Position numbers and translations under genes: made by a program. The notes under the pieces are model-generated. The model saw only the letters and a list, made by a program, of their open reading frames with translations, made no database searches and was not told where the DNA came from. A stretch of DNA of 64,000 nt from Hymenobacter sp. YC55. GTDB lineage: Bacteria; Bacteroidota; Bacteroidia; Cytophagales; Hymenobacteraceae. The stretch spans positions 434,001 through 498,000 of the forward strand of contig NZ_JARNTX010000003.1 in assembly GCF_029433095.1 (NCBI RefSeq). The letters run 5' to 3'. Shown here piece after piece: positions 35,620-44,462 of the stretch (positions are counted from its first letter, which is position 1; the number at the start of each line of letters is the position of its first letter).

Positions 35620-38388
35620 ATGAACGCAAAACGCCTGCTTGTCTTTCTTTGTACGATCTTACTGCTCACGGCTTTTCGGGCGAATAAGCCCGTGGCCGTG
35701 CAGCTCCAACGCCTGCGCTGCGAGCTGCTGACCAACCCCGAAGGCATCGACGCAACAGCGCCGCGGCTTAGTTGGGAGCTGAGCGGTACCGAGCGCGGCC
35801 TGGAACAAACCGCCTATCAGGTGCTGGTGGCCTCCACGCCGGCGAAGCTGGCCGCCGACGAAGGCGACCTGTGGAACTCGGGCAAGGTGAATTCCGGGCA
35901 GTCGGTGCACGTGGCGTATGCGGGCACGCCGCTCCATAGCCGGGCGCAGTGCTACTGGAAAGTGCGCACCTGGACCAACCAGGGCGAAAGCGCCTGGAGC
36001 ACGCCGGCCCGCTGGAGTGTGGGCTTATTGAACTACCTCGACTGGAAAGGCCGCTGGATTGGCTTCGACCGGGCGTTTGCCTGGGACAAAGAGGAAAGCC
36101 ACGCCCGGCTGTCGGCGCGCTACTTCCGCAAGGAATTCAAAACCGAAAAGCCCATCAAGCAAGCCACGGCCTACATCATCGGGCTGGGGCTGTACGAGCT
36201 GTACGTGAACGGGCAGCGGGTAGGGGAGCAGGTGCTGGCGCCCGGCCCCACCGACTACACCAAGGGCGTGAAGTACAACACCTACGACGTGACGCCGCTG
36301 CTCAAGCAGGGCCCCAACGCGCTGGGCACCGTGCTCGGCAACGGCCGGTTCTACGCCATGCGCCAGAACTACAAGCCCTACAAAATCAAGACTTTCGGCT
36401 ACCCCAAGCTGCTCATGCAACTGGAAGTAACTTACGCCGACGGCACCCGCGACGTCATCAAAACCGACGATACCTGGCAGGGCACCGCCGACGGCCCCAT
36501 CCGCACCAACAACGAGTACGACGGCGAAGAATACGACGCCACCAAGGAGATGCCCGGGTGGAGCACCGCCGGTTTCGACGCTAAAAAGTGGGGGAAGGCC
36601 GAGCTGGTACAGGAGCCCGGCGGCGCGTTTGAGGCGCAGATGAACGAGAACATGAAGGTGATGGAAACCATCAAGCCGGTGTCCATCAAGCCCCTGGCCG
36701 GCGGCAAGTACATCTTGGACATGGGCCAGAACATGGTGGGCTGGCTCCAGCTGCGCACCAGTGGCCCGAAAGGCCAGAAAGTGACCTTGCGCTTCGCCGA
36801 AACCTTGCAGAAAAGCGGCGAGCTGTACGTAGCCAACCTGCGCGATGCCCGCGTAACCGACGTGTACACGCTCAAAGGCGGCGGGCGCGAAACCTGGGAG
36901 CCAACCTTCGTTTTCCACGGCTTCCGCTACGCCGAAATCAGCAACTGGCCCGGCGCCGCGCCCACCGTAGCCGATTTCGATGGCCGCATCGTGTACGACG
37001 ACATTGCCACCACCGGTGAGTTCACCACCTCCGACGCCACCATCAACCAGGTGTATAAGAACGCCTACTGGGGCATCCGCGGCAACTACAAAGGCATGCC
37101 CATCGACTGCCCGCAGCGCAACGAGCGGCAGCCCTGGCTCGGCGACCGGACCACCGGCGCCTACGGCGAGAGTTTCGTGTTCGACAACGCCCGCCTCTAC
37201 GCCAAGTGGCTCCGCGACATCGAGCAGGCCCAAAAAGTGGACGGCAGCATCCCCGACGTGGCCCCCGCGTTCTGGCGCTACTACGGCGACAACGTAACCT
37301 GGCCCGGCACCTACCTCACCATCGCCGATATGCTCTACCGGCAGTACGGCGACGCCGCCCCGCTCACCCGCCACTACGATTCTATGAAGCGCTGGCTGAC
37401 CTACATGCGCCAGAACTACTCGGAAAACGGTCTTCTCACCAAAGACAAGTACGGCGACTGGTGCGTACCGCCCGAGTCGAAAGAGCTGATTCACTCCAAG
37501 GACCCCGCCCGCAACACCGACGGTGTGCTCATTGCCAGCAGCACCTACTACCACCTGCTGGGCTTGATGCAGGGCTTCGCGAAGGTGCTCGATAAGCCGC
37601 AGGACGCGCAGGAGTTTGCCACGCTGGCCGCCGAGCTGAAAACCGCCTTCAACCAGAAATTCCTGAACAAGGAAACCTGCCAGTACAGCAACGGCACCGT
37701 CACGGCCAACCTGTTGCCGCTGGCTTACGGCATGGTACCCGAAGAAGATCAAGGCAAAGTGTTCCAGAACATTGCCGACAAGATTCTGGTGGAAAACAAG
37801 GGCCACATCAGCACCGGCGTAATCGGCACGCAGTGGCTGATGCGTGGCCTCACCGCGCACGGCCGCCCCGACATTGCCCTGCGCCTAGCCACCAACCGCG
37901 ACTATCCAAGCTGGGGCTACATGGCCGCCAATGGCGCCACCACCATCTGGGAGCTATGGAACGGCAACACCGCCGACCCCGCCATGAACTCCCAAAACCA
38001 CGTGATGCTGCTCGGCGACCTGCTGGTTTGGTACTACGAAAACCTGGCCGGCATCAAGTCGGCCCCCGACGCACCCGGCTTCCAGCGCCTGGAAATGAAG
38101 CCCACACCCACCGCCGGCCTCACGTCGGTGCAGGCCTCGTACCACTCGGTGCGCGGGCTGATCAAGAGCAGTTGGAAGCAGGATGCCAAGCGCTTCACTT
38201 GGAACTTGAGCGTGCCCGGCAATACCAAGGCGCTGGTTTATATCCCGGCCAAAGACGCGAAAGACGTGCAGGAAAGCGGCAAAAAAGTGTCCGGTGTGGC
38301 GGGGGTGAAGTTCGTGCGCATGGAAGGGGATAGGGCCGTATTCGAGGTTGGGTCCGGGGACTACGCCTTTGTAGCCAATACTAAGTGA
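35620..38388 (+). CDS. GH78 alpha-L-rhamnosidase (large form)
   Basis: The protein has 922 aa. The ATG at 35620 starts a signal peptide (MNAKRLLVFLCTILLLTAF); the longer in-frame start adds a charged leader. N-terminal beta-sandwich domains (LRCELLTNPEGIDATAPRLSW, then WKGRWIGFD) precede the (alpha/alpha)6 catalytic domain. The GH78 signature DCPQRNERQPWLGD is present with E502 and D509, and the second catalytic glutamate is likely E778 (TIWELWNG). It removes terminal alpha-L-rhamnose by inversion, consistent with RG-I or RG-II. The GH105 gene follows at once and may overlap by 4 bp. Confidence 0.96.
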   Translation: MNAKRLLVFLCTILLLTAFRANKPVAVQLQRLRCELLTNPEGIDATAPRLSWELSGTERGLEQTAYQVLVASTPAKLAADEGDLWNSGKVNSGQSVHVAYAGTPLHSRAQCYWKVRTWTNQGESAWSTPARWSVGLLNYLDWKGRWIGFDRAFAWDKEESHARLSARYFRKEFKTEKPIKQATAYIIGLGLYELYVNGQRVGEQVLAPGPTDYTKGVKYNTYDVTPLLKQGPNALGTVLGNGRFYAMRQNYKPYKIKTFGYPKLLMQLEVTYADGTRDVIKTDDTWQGTADGPIRTNNEYDGEEYDATKEMPGWSTAGFDAKKWGKAELVQEPGGAFEAQMNENMKVMETIKPVSIKPLAGGKYILDMGQNMVGWLQLRTSGPKGQKVTLRFAETLQKSGELYVANLRDARVTDVYTLKGGGRETWEPTFVFHGFRYAEISNWPGAAPTVADFDGRIVYDDIATTGEFTTSDATINQVYKNAYWGIRGNYKGMPIDCPQRNERQPWLGDRTTGAYGESFVFDNARLYAKWLRDIEQAQKVDGSIPDVAPAFWRYYGDNVTWPGTYLTIADMLYRQYGDAAPLTRHYDSMKRWLTYMRQNYSENGLLTKDKYGDWCVPPESKELIHSKDPARNTDGVLIASSTYYHLLGLMQGFAKVLDKPQDAQEFATLAAELKTAFNQKFLNKETCQYSNGTVTANLLPLAYGMVPEEDQGKVFQNIADKILVENKGHISTGVIGTQWLMRGLTAHGRPDIALRLATNRDYPSWGYMAANGATTIWELWNGNTADPAMNSQNHVMLLGDLLVWYYENLAGIKSAPDAPGFQRLEMKPTPTAGLTSVQASYHSVRGLIKSSWKQDAKRFTWNLSVPGNTKALVYIPAKDAKDVQESGKKVSGVAGVKFVRMEGDRAVFEVGSGDYAFVANTK

Positions 38389-38402
38389 TTGATTTTGTGG
38401 AT

Positions 38403-39629
38403 ATGAACGATAATTTCGCCGGGCGTTGGATAGCAGTGTATGGCATAGCCAGTGCGCTGATTGCGTCACCGAGCTTCGGCGGACCGCTCTTCGACCACGA
38501 CCTAACCGAGCTAACCGAGCCCGCTGACCCGCGGTTCCCCAAGAAATGGTCGGAACGGATGCTGGTGTCGGTGCTCAACCGCAGCCCCTGGATGGCCGAC
38601 GCCGCGCAGAAAGACACCTGGGGCTACACCCAAGGCCTGATCATTCATGCCCTGGAAGAAATGTGGCGCAAAACCAAAGACCCGAAGTACCTGGCCTACA
38701 TTCAGCGCTACGGCGACAAGATGGTGGACGAGCAGGGCGCTATCAAAACCTACAAACCCGAAGACCTGAGCCTCGACAACCTTAATTCCGGCAAAGTCCT
38801 CTTCAACCTCTACAACCTCACCAAAGACGAGAAGTACCGCAAGGCCCTCGACCAACTGCGCCACCAACTCAAATGGCAGCCCAAAACCACCGAGGGCGGC
38901 TATTGGCACAAGCTGAAGTACCCCTGGCAGATGTGGCTGGATGGCGCCTACATGGCCAGTCCGTTCCTAACCCAATACGCCAGCACCTTCCACGACGAAG
39001 CTGCTTTCGACGAGGTGGCCCGGCAACTGATGTTGATGGAAAAGCAGCTCCGCGACCCCAAAACCGGTTTGCTCTACCACGGGTGGGATGAAAGCCGCCT
39101 GCAGCCGTGGGCCAACAAGCAAACCGGCGTATCCAGCAACGTGTGGGGCCGGGCTATGGGCTGGTACGCCATGGCCCTGGTCGATGTGCTCGACTACTTT
39201 CCCTCAACGCACCCGCAGCGCAAAAACCTGCTCGCCATCCTGGACCGGGTGGCCGTGGCCGTGCACAAATACCAAGACTCGAAATCCGGGCTCTGGTACC
39301 AGGTGATGGACCAACCCGAACGGGCCGGCAACTACCTGGAGGCCTCGGCTTCGTGCATGTTTGTGTACGCCCTGGCCAAAGGCGCCAACCGCCACTATCT
39401 CGACAAAACCTACCTGCGCGCCGCCGAGAAAGGCTATTCCGGCATCCTCGACCGGTTCGTGGAAACCAAGCCCGACGGCGAGCTGAATTTGTTGCAAGTG
39501 TGCGAAGTAGCGGGCCTCAGCGCCGACCGCGACGGGTCCTATGAATACTACATCAAGGAGCCTGTTCGGGTGAACGATCCGAAAGGTACGGGCCCCTTCA
39601 TTTTGGCTAGCCTGGAGCTAAACCATTAA
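38403..39629 (+). CDS. GH105 unsaturated rhamnogalacturonyl/uronyl hydrolase
   Basis: The protein has 408 aa from the ATG at 38403. An alternative GTG at 38385 would overlap the GH78 stop by 4 bp and add six residues. The (alpha/alpha)6 fold is supported by TWGYTQGLIIHALEEM, LDNLNSGKVLFNLY and WLDGAYMASPF, where D180 matches the catalytic aspartate region of YteR-type enzymes. GH105 hydrates the double bond left by pectate or rhamnogalacturonan lyases and releases the unsaturated uronate. It fits downstream of the PL1 enzymes of this locus. Export is likely through a weak N-terminal hydrophobic segment (WIAVYGIASALIASP). Confidence 0.94.
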   Translation: MNDNFAGRWIAVYGIASALIASPSFGGPLFDHDLTELTEPADPRFPKKWSERMLVSVLNRSPWMADAAQKDTWGYTQGLIIHALEEMWRKTKDPKYLAYIQRYGDKMVDEQGAIKTYKPEDLSLDNLNSGKVLFNLYNLTKDEKYRKALDQLRHQLKWQPKTTEGGYWHKLKYPWQMWLDGAYMASPFLTQYASTFHDEAAFDEVARQLMLMEKQLRDPKTGLLYHGWDESRLQPWANKQTGVSSNVWGRAMGWYAMALVDVLDYFPSTHPQRKNLLAILDRVAVAVHKYQDSKSGLWYQVMDQPERAGNYLEASASCMFVYALAKGANRHYLDKTYLRAAEKGYSGILDRFVETKPDGELNLLQVCEVAGLSADRDGSYEYYIKEPVRVNDPKGTGPFILASLELNH

Positions 39630-39653
39630 TTCAGGTTGCAACAAGACCACTGC

Positions 39654-40784
39654 ATGAAAAAGATACTTCTGGTTGTAATTGGGAGCCTATTAGCGGGCAA
39701 CCTAGCGGCGCAAACCAAGCCATGGAAGCAAGGCATTCTGACCGATGAGTTCATCTTCGAGAAAGCGCCGTTTCCGGAAAGCCACGCCGCCACCATTGCC
39801 GAAACCCCCAAGGGCCTCGTGGCGGCTTGGTTTGGCGGCACCAAGGAGCGCAACCCCGACGTCGGGATTTGGGTGAGCCGGCAGGAAAACGGCCGCTGGA
39901 CCACGCCCGTGGAAGTCGCCAACGGCGTCGTGAACGAGACGCTGCGCTACCCTACCTGGAATCCGGTGCTCTACCAAGCTCCCGGCGGTGACCTGCTGCT
40001 GTTCTACAAAATCGGCCCCAAGCCTTCGGATTGGAAAGGCTGGCTGAAAACCTCGAAAGACAACGGCCTGACGTGGTCGGCGGCCGAGGCCTTGCCGGAA
40101 GGCTACATCGGGCCCGTGAAAAACAAGCCGGTGCTGCTCAAAAACGGCACGTTGCTGAGCCCTACCAGCACCGAAGGCAGCGGCGGCTGGCGCGTGCACT
40201 TCGAAGCCACCCCCGACTTCGGCAAAACCTGGACTATGACGGCTCCCGTCGAGAACGGCCAGACGCAGGGTGCCATTCAGCCAAGCATTCTGCTGCACAA
40301 AAAAGGCCGCTTGCAGGTGCTGTGCCGCAGCCGCGACCGGGCCATCTTGGAATCGTGGTCGGATGACAACGGTAAAACCTGGTCGCCACTCGCTAAAACC
40401 AACTTGCCCAACAACAACTCCGGCACCGACGCCGTGACCTTGGCCGACGGCCGCCAATTGCTGGTGTACAACCACGTATTGCCGCCCGGCACCCTCGCCA
40501 AAGGTCCTCGCACGCCGCTGAACGTGGCCGTTTCCAAAGATGGCAAAACTTGGTACGCCGCCGCCATCCTCGAAGACTCGCCCATCAGCCAGTATTCCTA
40601 TCCTTCGGTAATTCAAACGAAAGATGGCCTGGTGCATTTCGTGTACACCTGGCGCCGCAAAAGCATCAAGCACGCCGTCATCGACCCAAAAAAGCTGAAG
40701 CTGGTCAAGATCGAAAACGGCCAGTGGCCCGCCCTGAAAGGCTACCAAGCCCCCTCCGCCACGGCCGAAATCACCCAAGATTAG
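39654..40784 (+). CDS. Sialidase-fold (BNR_2) family protein, exo-glycosidase-like
   Basis: The protein has 376 aa; the ATG at 39654 (MKKILLVVIGSLLAG) starts the signal peptide. The six-bladed propeller is indicated by Asp-box turns SKDNGLTWSA, SDDNGKTWSP and SKDGKTWY. It has the N-terminal ESHAATIAETPKGLVAAWFGGTKE block found in many Bacteroidota proteins annotated as exo-alpha-sialidases. The RIP motif of genuine GH33 sialidases is not visible, so neuraminidase activity should not be assumed. Hydrolysis of a 2-keto-3-deoxy acid such as Kdo or Dha from RG-II, or of a rhamnose linkage, is possible. It lies 24 bp after GH105. Confidence 0.75.
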   Translation: MKKILLVVIGSLLAGNLAAQTKPWKQGILTDEFIFEKAPFPESHAATIAETPKGLVAAWFGGTKERNPDVGIWVSRQENGRWTTPVEVANGVVNETLRYPTWNPVLYQAPGGDLLLFYKIGPKPSDWKGWLKTSKDNGLTWSAAEALPEGYIGPVKNKPVLLKNGTLLSPTSTEGSGGWRVHFEATPDFGKTWTMTAPVENGQTQGAIQPSILLHKKGRLQVLCRSRDRAILESWSDDNGKTWSPLAKTNLPNNNSGTDAVTLADGRQLLVYNHVLPPGTLAKGPRTPLNVAVSKDGKTWYAAAILEDSPISQYSYPSVIQTKDGLVHFVYTWRRKSIKHAVIDPKKLKLVKIENGQWPALKGYQAPSATAEITQD

Positions 40785-40840
40785 GGACTAACAAGTGCCT
40801 GACCAGAACGATATCCCCTAATGACAGCCGTTCCTCCACC

Positions 40841-42259
40841 ATGTCTAGAATCCTGCACCTGCTTTTTGGCTTGCTTCTGCTGACTACGACCACCGTGGCC
40901 CAAACCTCGGACGACCAGTACCGCCTGCCGCTGCAAACGGTGCTCGACCAGATTCAGCAACGCTACGGCGTGAAAATCAGGCCCGACGCGGCCATGGTGA
41001 AGGATAAGTGGGTGACCTATGCTGAGTGGCGCTACCGGCCCGACGTAGACGAAACCCTGAAAAACGTGCTGGCCCCGTTTGACCTCCAAGTGTCCAAAAC
41101 CGGCGACAAGGCCTACAAACTCAAAACCTTCCAGTACCACCTGAAAACGCCCGAAGAAGGTGCCGCGCAGCTCGCCTACCTCGCCACCCGCTACCACGAC
41201 GCAACTACTTGGGAAAAGCGCAAAGCCGAATTACGGAGCTGCATGTGGGAGGCGTTGCGCCTCTCCCCGATGCCGCCCAAACCCACCAGCAAACCCATCA
41301 TCACCAACAAGCGCCAGTACGACGGCTACACCGTGGAAAACTTGGCCCTGGAAACCATGCCGGGCGTGTACGTAACGGGTTCGTTGTATAAGCCGCTCAA
41401 GGCCAAGGGTAAAGTGCCCGTTATCATCAGCCCCGATGGGCACTTTGGCGATGGCCGCTACCGGGCCGATGCCCAGTATCGCTGCGCCACGCTGGCCCGC
41501 ATGGGGGCCATGGTATACAGCTACGACCTGTTTGCGTGGGGCGAATCCTTGCTGCAGTTTAAAGGCGAAGACCACCGCCGCAGCCTGGCCATGACGGTGC
41601 AGGCCCTGAACGGCCTGCGCAGCCTGGATTATTTGCTGTCCTTGAAAGACGCTGATAAAACCCGCGTGGCCATTACCGGCGGCTCGGGTGGCGGCAGCCA
41701 AACCATGCTGCTCACTGCCCTCGACGACCGGATCAAAGTAAGTGTGCCGGTCGTGATGCTCTCCACCTACCACAATGGTGGCTGCCCGTGCGAAAGTGGT
41801 ATGCCCGTGCACCTCTGCGGCAACGGCACCAACAATGCCGAGCTAGCCGCCATGGCCGCCCCGCGCCCCCAACTCGCCATCACCGACGGCGGCGACTGGA
41901 CCGCCCACACGCCCGAAGTGGCGTATCCCTATCTCCAAAAAATCTACGGCTACTACGGCAAAACCAGCTTAGTTGAGAACGTGCACCTCCCCAAAGAAGG
42001 CCACGACTACGGCGCCTCGAAGCGCCAAGCCATGTACGAGTTCCTAGCCAAGAACCTAACCCTAAACCTTTCTGCCGCCGAAGACAAAACCGGCAAGCTC
42101 GACGAATCTAAAGTCACCATCGAGAAAGAAGAAGTGCAAAAAGTATTCGGCAAGAACGGCGAGCTGTTACCATCAAATGCCCTAAAAGGCTTCGAGGCCT
42201 TACAAGCCGCTTTCAATAAGTCAACGCCTGCTACCGGAGAAGCCAAAAATCATAATTAG
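40841..42259 (+). CDS. STN-domain/alpha-beta-hydrolase fusion, probable carbohydrate or pectin esterase
   Basis: The protein has 472 aa; the ATG at 40841 starts the signal peptide (MSRILHLLFGLLLL). Residues about 26-95 (LPLQTVLDQIQQRYGVKI, LKNVLAPFDLQV) look like the STN/DUF4974 domain found in TonB receptors and FecR proteins. The rest is an alpha/beta-hydrolase: nucleophile S282 in GGSGGG, H388 in KEGHDYG, and an acidic residue in ITDGGDWTAH. It resembles the acetyl-xylan-esterase/Abhydrolase_7 group. In a pectin locus a methyl- or acetyl-esterase role is likely. The STN-esterase pairing is unusual. Confidence 0.75.
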   Translation: MSRILHLLFGLLLLTTTTVAQTSDDQYRLPLQTVLDQIQQRYGVKIRPDAAMVKDKWVTYAEWRYRPDVDETLKNVLAPFDLQVSKTGDKAYKLKTFQYHLKTPEEGAAQLAYLATRYHDATTWEKRKAELRSCMWEALRLSPMPPKPTSKPIITNKRQYDGYTVENLALETMPGVYVTGSLYKPLKAKGKVPVIISPDGHFGDGRYRADAQYRCATLARMGAMVYSYDLFAWGESLLQFKGEDHRRSLAMTVQALNGLRSLDYLLSLKDADKTRVAITGGSGGGSQTMLLTALDDRIKVSVPVVMLSTYHNGGCPCESGMPVHLCGNGTNNAELAAMAAPRPQLAITDGGDWTAHTPEVAYPYLQKIYGYYGKTSLVENVHLPKEGHDYGASKRQAMYEFLAKNLTLNLSAAEDKTGKLDESKVTIEKEEVQKVFGKNGELLPSNALKGFEALQAAFNKSTPATGEAKNHN

Positions 42260-42352
42260 ATGAAGACTAGAATCTAATTCCCCTCCTCATCCTCAGATCA
42301 GAGAAGGAACCAGCTCTTGCTTCCACCGCAGATTGAACACTTAGAAGCATTG

Positions 42353-44266
42353 ATGATACGAACTCTTGCATACGGCCTGCTACTCGCGTTCAGCCTGCTG
42401 ACTGCCCAAGGCTACGCGGCTGATATATGGGTGTCGCCAAAAGGTTCTGACCGGGCTGCTGGTACGGCCTTGCAGCCGCTGGCTACGGTAGCGGCAGCCT
42501 TGCGGCAAGCGCGGAATTTGCGCCGGTTGAACGATCCTTCGGTGCAAACGGGTGTGCACATTTGGGTGCGCGGGGGCGAGTACCGACTGTACGAGCCGTT
42601 GTTTCTGCGGCCCGAAGATGCCGGTACTGCTACCAGTCCGACGCTGATTGAAGCCGCCCCCAACGAGCAACCTGTATTGAGTGGTGGCGTGACCCTAACC
42701 GGCTGGCGCAAAGATACCAGCAACCGACCCGGTTTGCCGGCTGCCGCGCAGGGGCAAGTATGGGTGGCCGATGTGCCGATGGTAGGTGGCCGGGCCTTGG
42801 CGTTTCGGCAACTGTGGGTGAATGGCCGCAAAGCCGTCCGGGCCCGCACCCCCAACAATGATAATCTGCCACGCCTGCTCACGTGGGACATAAACAAGAA
42901 AGAAGCTTGGGTTCCGGCCACCGCGGTAGGTGCGCTACGGCAGGCCGGCCAACTGGAAATGGTGTTGCACCAGATGTGGGCCGTGAATGTGCTGCGCGTC
43001 AAGACGCTGACAGTGCAGGGTGCCAAGGCCCGCGTCACGTTTCATGAGCCCGAAAGCAAAGTTCAGTTCGAGCACCCCTGGCCACGGCCCATCATCGACG
43101 GCAAAAACGGCAGCTCGGCCTTTTACCTAACCAACGCCGTCGAGCTACTCGATCAGCCCGGCGAGTGGCACTATGATGCGCAACGCGGACAAGTGTTGTA
43201 CTGGCCCCGGCCGGGCGAAATTATGAGCAGCGCCCACGTGGTGGCGCCGGTGCTGGAAACCTTGGTGCAGGTATCCGGCAGCCTCGACCAGCCGGTAGCC
43301 TACGTGCAGTTCAAGGAGCTAACCTTTGCTTATACCACCTGGCTGCGACCCTCCGAGCAAGGCCACGTGCCGTTGCAGGCGGGCATGTATTTGCTGGATG
43401 GCTACTCGCTTCAACAACCCGGTACCCCCGATAAAGCCGGTCTCGAAAACCAAGCCTGGATTGGTCGTCCGCCCGCGGGCGTGGAGCTTGCGGGTGTGCA
43501 CCACACGCGCTTCGAGCGGTGCCAGTTCCTGCACATGGCCTCCGCCGCCCTCGATTACCAAAGCGGCACCCACGACGATACAGTAGTCGGCTGCACCTTT
43601 CGCGACGTGGCCGGCAACGGCATCCAACTCGGCAAATTCTCCGACGAAGGCACCGAAACGCACCTGCCCTACAACCCCAAAGACGAGCGCGAAATCTGCA
43701 CCAACGAGCTGCTGGAAAACAACCTGCTCACTGATTGCGCCAACGAGGATTGGGGCTGCGTGGGTATTGCCGCCGGCTTTGTACGCAACACCACTATTCG
43801 GCACAACGAAGTTTCGCAAGTGCCTTATACCGGTATCAGCGTAGGGTGGGGCTGGACCAAAACCGCCAACTGCATGCGCGACAACCGCGTGACGGCCAAC
43901 TACATTCACCACTACGCCCAACACACCTACGACGTAGCCGGCATCTACACCCTCTCGGCCCAACCCGGCACGACCATCACCGAAAACCGCGTCGAGGGAA
44001 TCGGCCAGGCGCCCTACGTGCACGACCCCGACCACTGGTTTTACTTGTACTTGGATGAAGGCTCGGCGGGCATCACGGTCCAAGACAATTGGTGCCCGGC
44101 CGAGAAGTTTCTCGCCAATGCCAACGGCCCCGGCAACGTCTGGAAAAACAACGGCCCCATGGTAGCCAACGCCATCAAGCAAGCCGCCGGCCTAGAGCCC
44201 GCCTACCAGAACTTGCGCCCTGAAACCAAGAAGGCAGACGCTATCAAATCACAAGCCAAGCAATAG
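42353..44266 (+). CDS. GH141-like right-handed beta-helix glycoside hydrolase
   Basis: The protein has 637 aa; the ATG at 42353 starts a signal peptide (MIRTLAYGLLLAFSLLTAQ). The N-terminal region (DIWVSPKGSDRAAGTALQPL, VHIWVRGGEYRLYEPLFL) and the long beta-helix with NTTIRHNEVSQVPYTGISVG match the GH141 family. Its founding members are an alpha-L-fucosidase acting on RG-II (BT1002) and a xylanase. The pectin context favours the fucosidase branch. I cannot name the catalytic residues. It follows the esterase gene by 93 bp. Confidence 0.82.
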   Translation: MIRTLAYGLLLAFSLLTAQGYAADIWVSPKGSDRAAGTALQPLATVAAALRQARNLRRLNDPSVQTGVHIWVRGGEYRLYEPLFLRPEDAGTATSPTLIEAAPNEQPVLSGGVTLTGWRKDTSNRPGLPAAAQGQVWVADVPMVGGRALAFRQLWVNGRKAVRARTPNNDNLPRLLTWDINKKEAWVPATAVGALRQAGQLEMVLHQMWAVNVLRVKTLTVQGAKARVTFHEPESKVQFEHPWPRPIIDGKNGSSAFYLTNAVELLDQPGEWHYDAQRGQVLYWPRPGEIMSSAHVVAPVLETLVQVSGSLDQPVAYVQFKELTFAYTTWLRPSEQGHVPLQAGMYLLDGYSLQQPGTPDKAGLENQAWIGRPPAGVELAGVHHTRFERCQFLHMASAALDYQSGTHDDTVVGCTFRDVAGNGIQLGKFSDEGTETHLPYNPKDEREICTNELLENNLLTDCANEDWGCVGIAAGFVRNTTIRHNEVSQVPYTGISVGWGWTKTANCMRDNRVTANYIHHYAQHTYDVAGIYTLSAQPGTTITENRVEGIGQAPYVHDPDHWFYLYLDEGSAGITVQDNWCPAEKFLANANGPGNVWKNNGPMVANAIKQAAGLEPAYQNLRPETKKADAIKSQAKQ

Positions 44267-44287
44267 CAAGCCAAGCAATTAAAGAAC

Positions 44288-44394
44288 GTCTGCTGAATGA
44301 AGCTGCTGCATCTCGCTAGGGTGGTAAACTCCTAATGCATAGGCAATAAAGCGGTAAAGATGCTTCGGCAAGCTTCGCAAGACAGTCACTTTGG
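44288..44394. repeat. Paired (inverted) copy of the dispersed palindromic repeat
   Basis: Two imperfect arms (GTCTGCTGAATGAAGC... and ...GATGCTTCGGCAAGC) face each other around a spacer containing GCATCTCGCTAGGGTGGTAA. The same spacer core occurs in the element at 57613-57698. The element lies in the gap before the second GH78 gene. Confidence 0.5.
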
Positions 44395-44462
44395 CAACGC
44401 TCTAGCATGATGGCATAATGCAGCCACATGACTTAAGGCCGATCAACCTATCACCCCACCTG

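Noticed and set aside
36025..37860. A 611-codon open frame on the minus strand opposite GH78
   Set aside because: It is antisense to a clear GH78 gene, has low-complexity V/G/H-rich composition and no domain features. High-GC codon bias opens such frames.
39654..40784. Annotation as a true GH33 neuraminidase
   Set aside because: Asp-boxes are present, but the RIP motif of GH33 is not visible, and sialic acid is not part of plant pectin.
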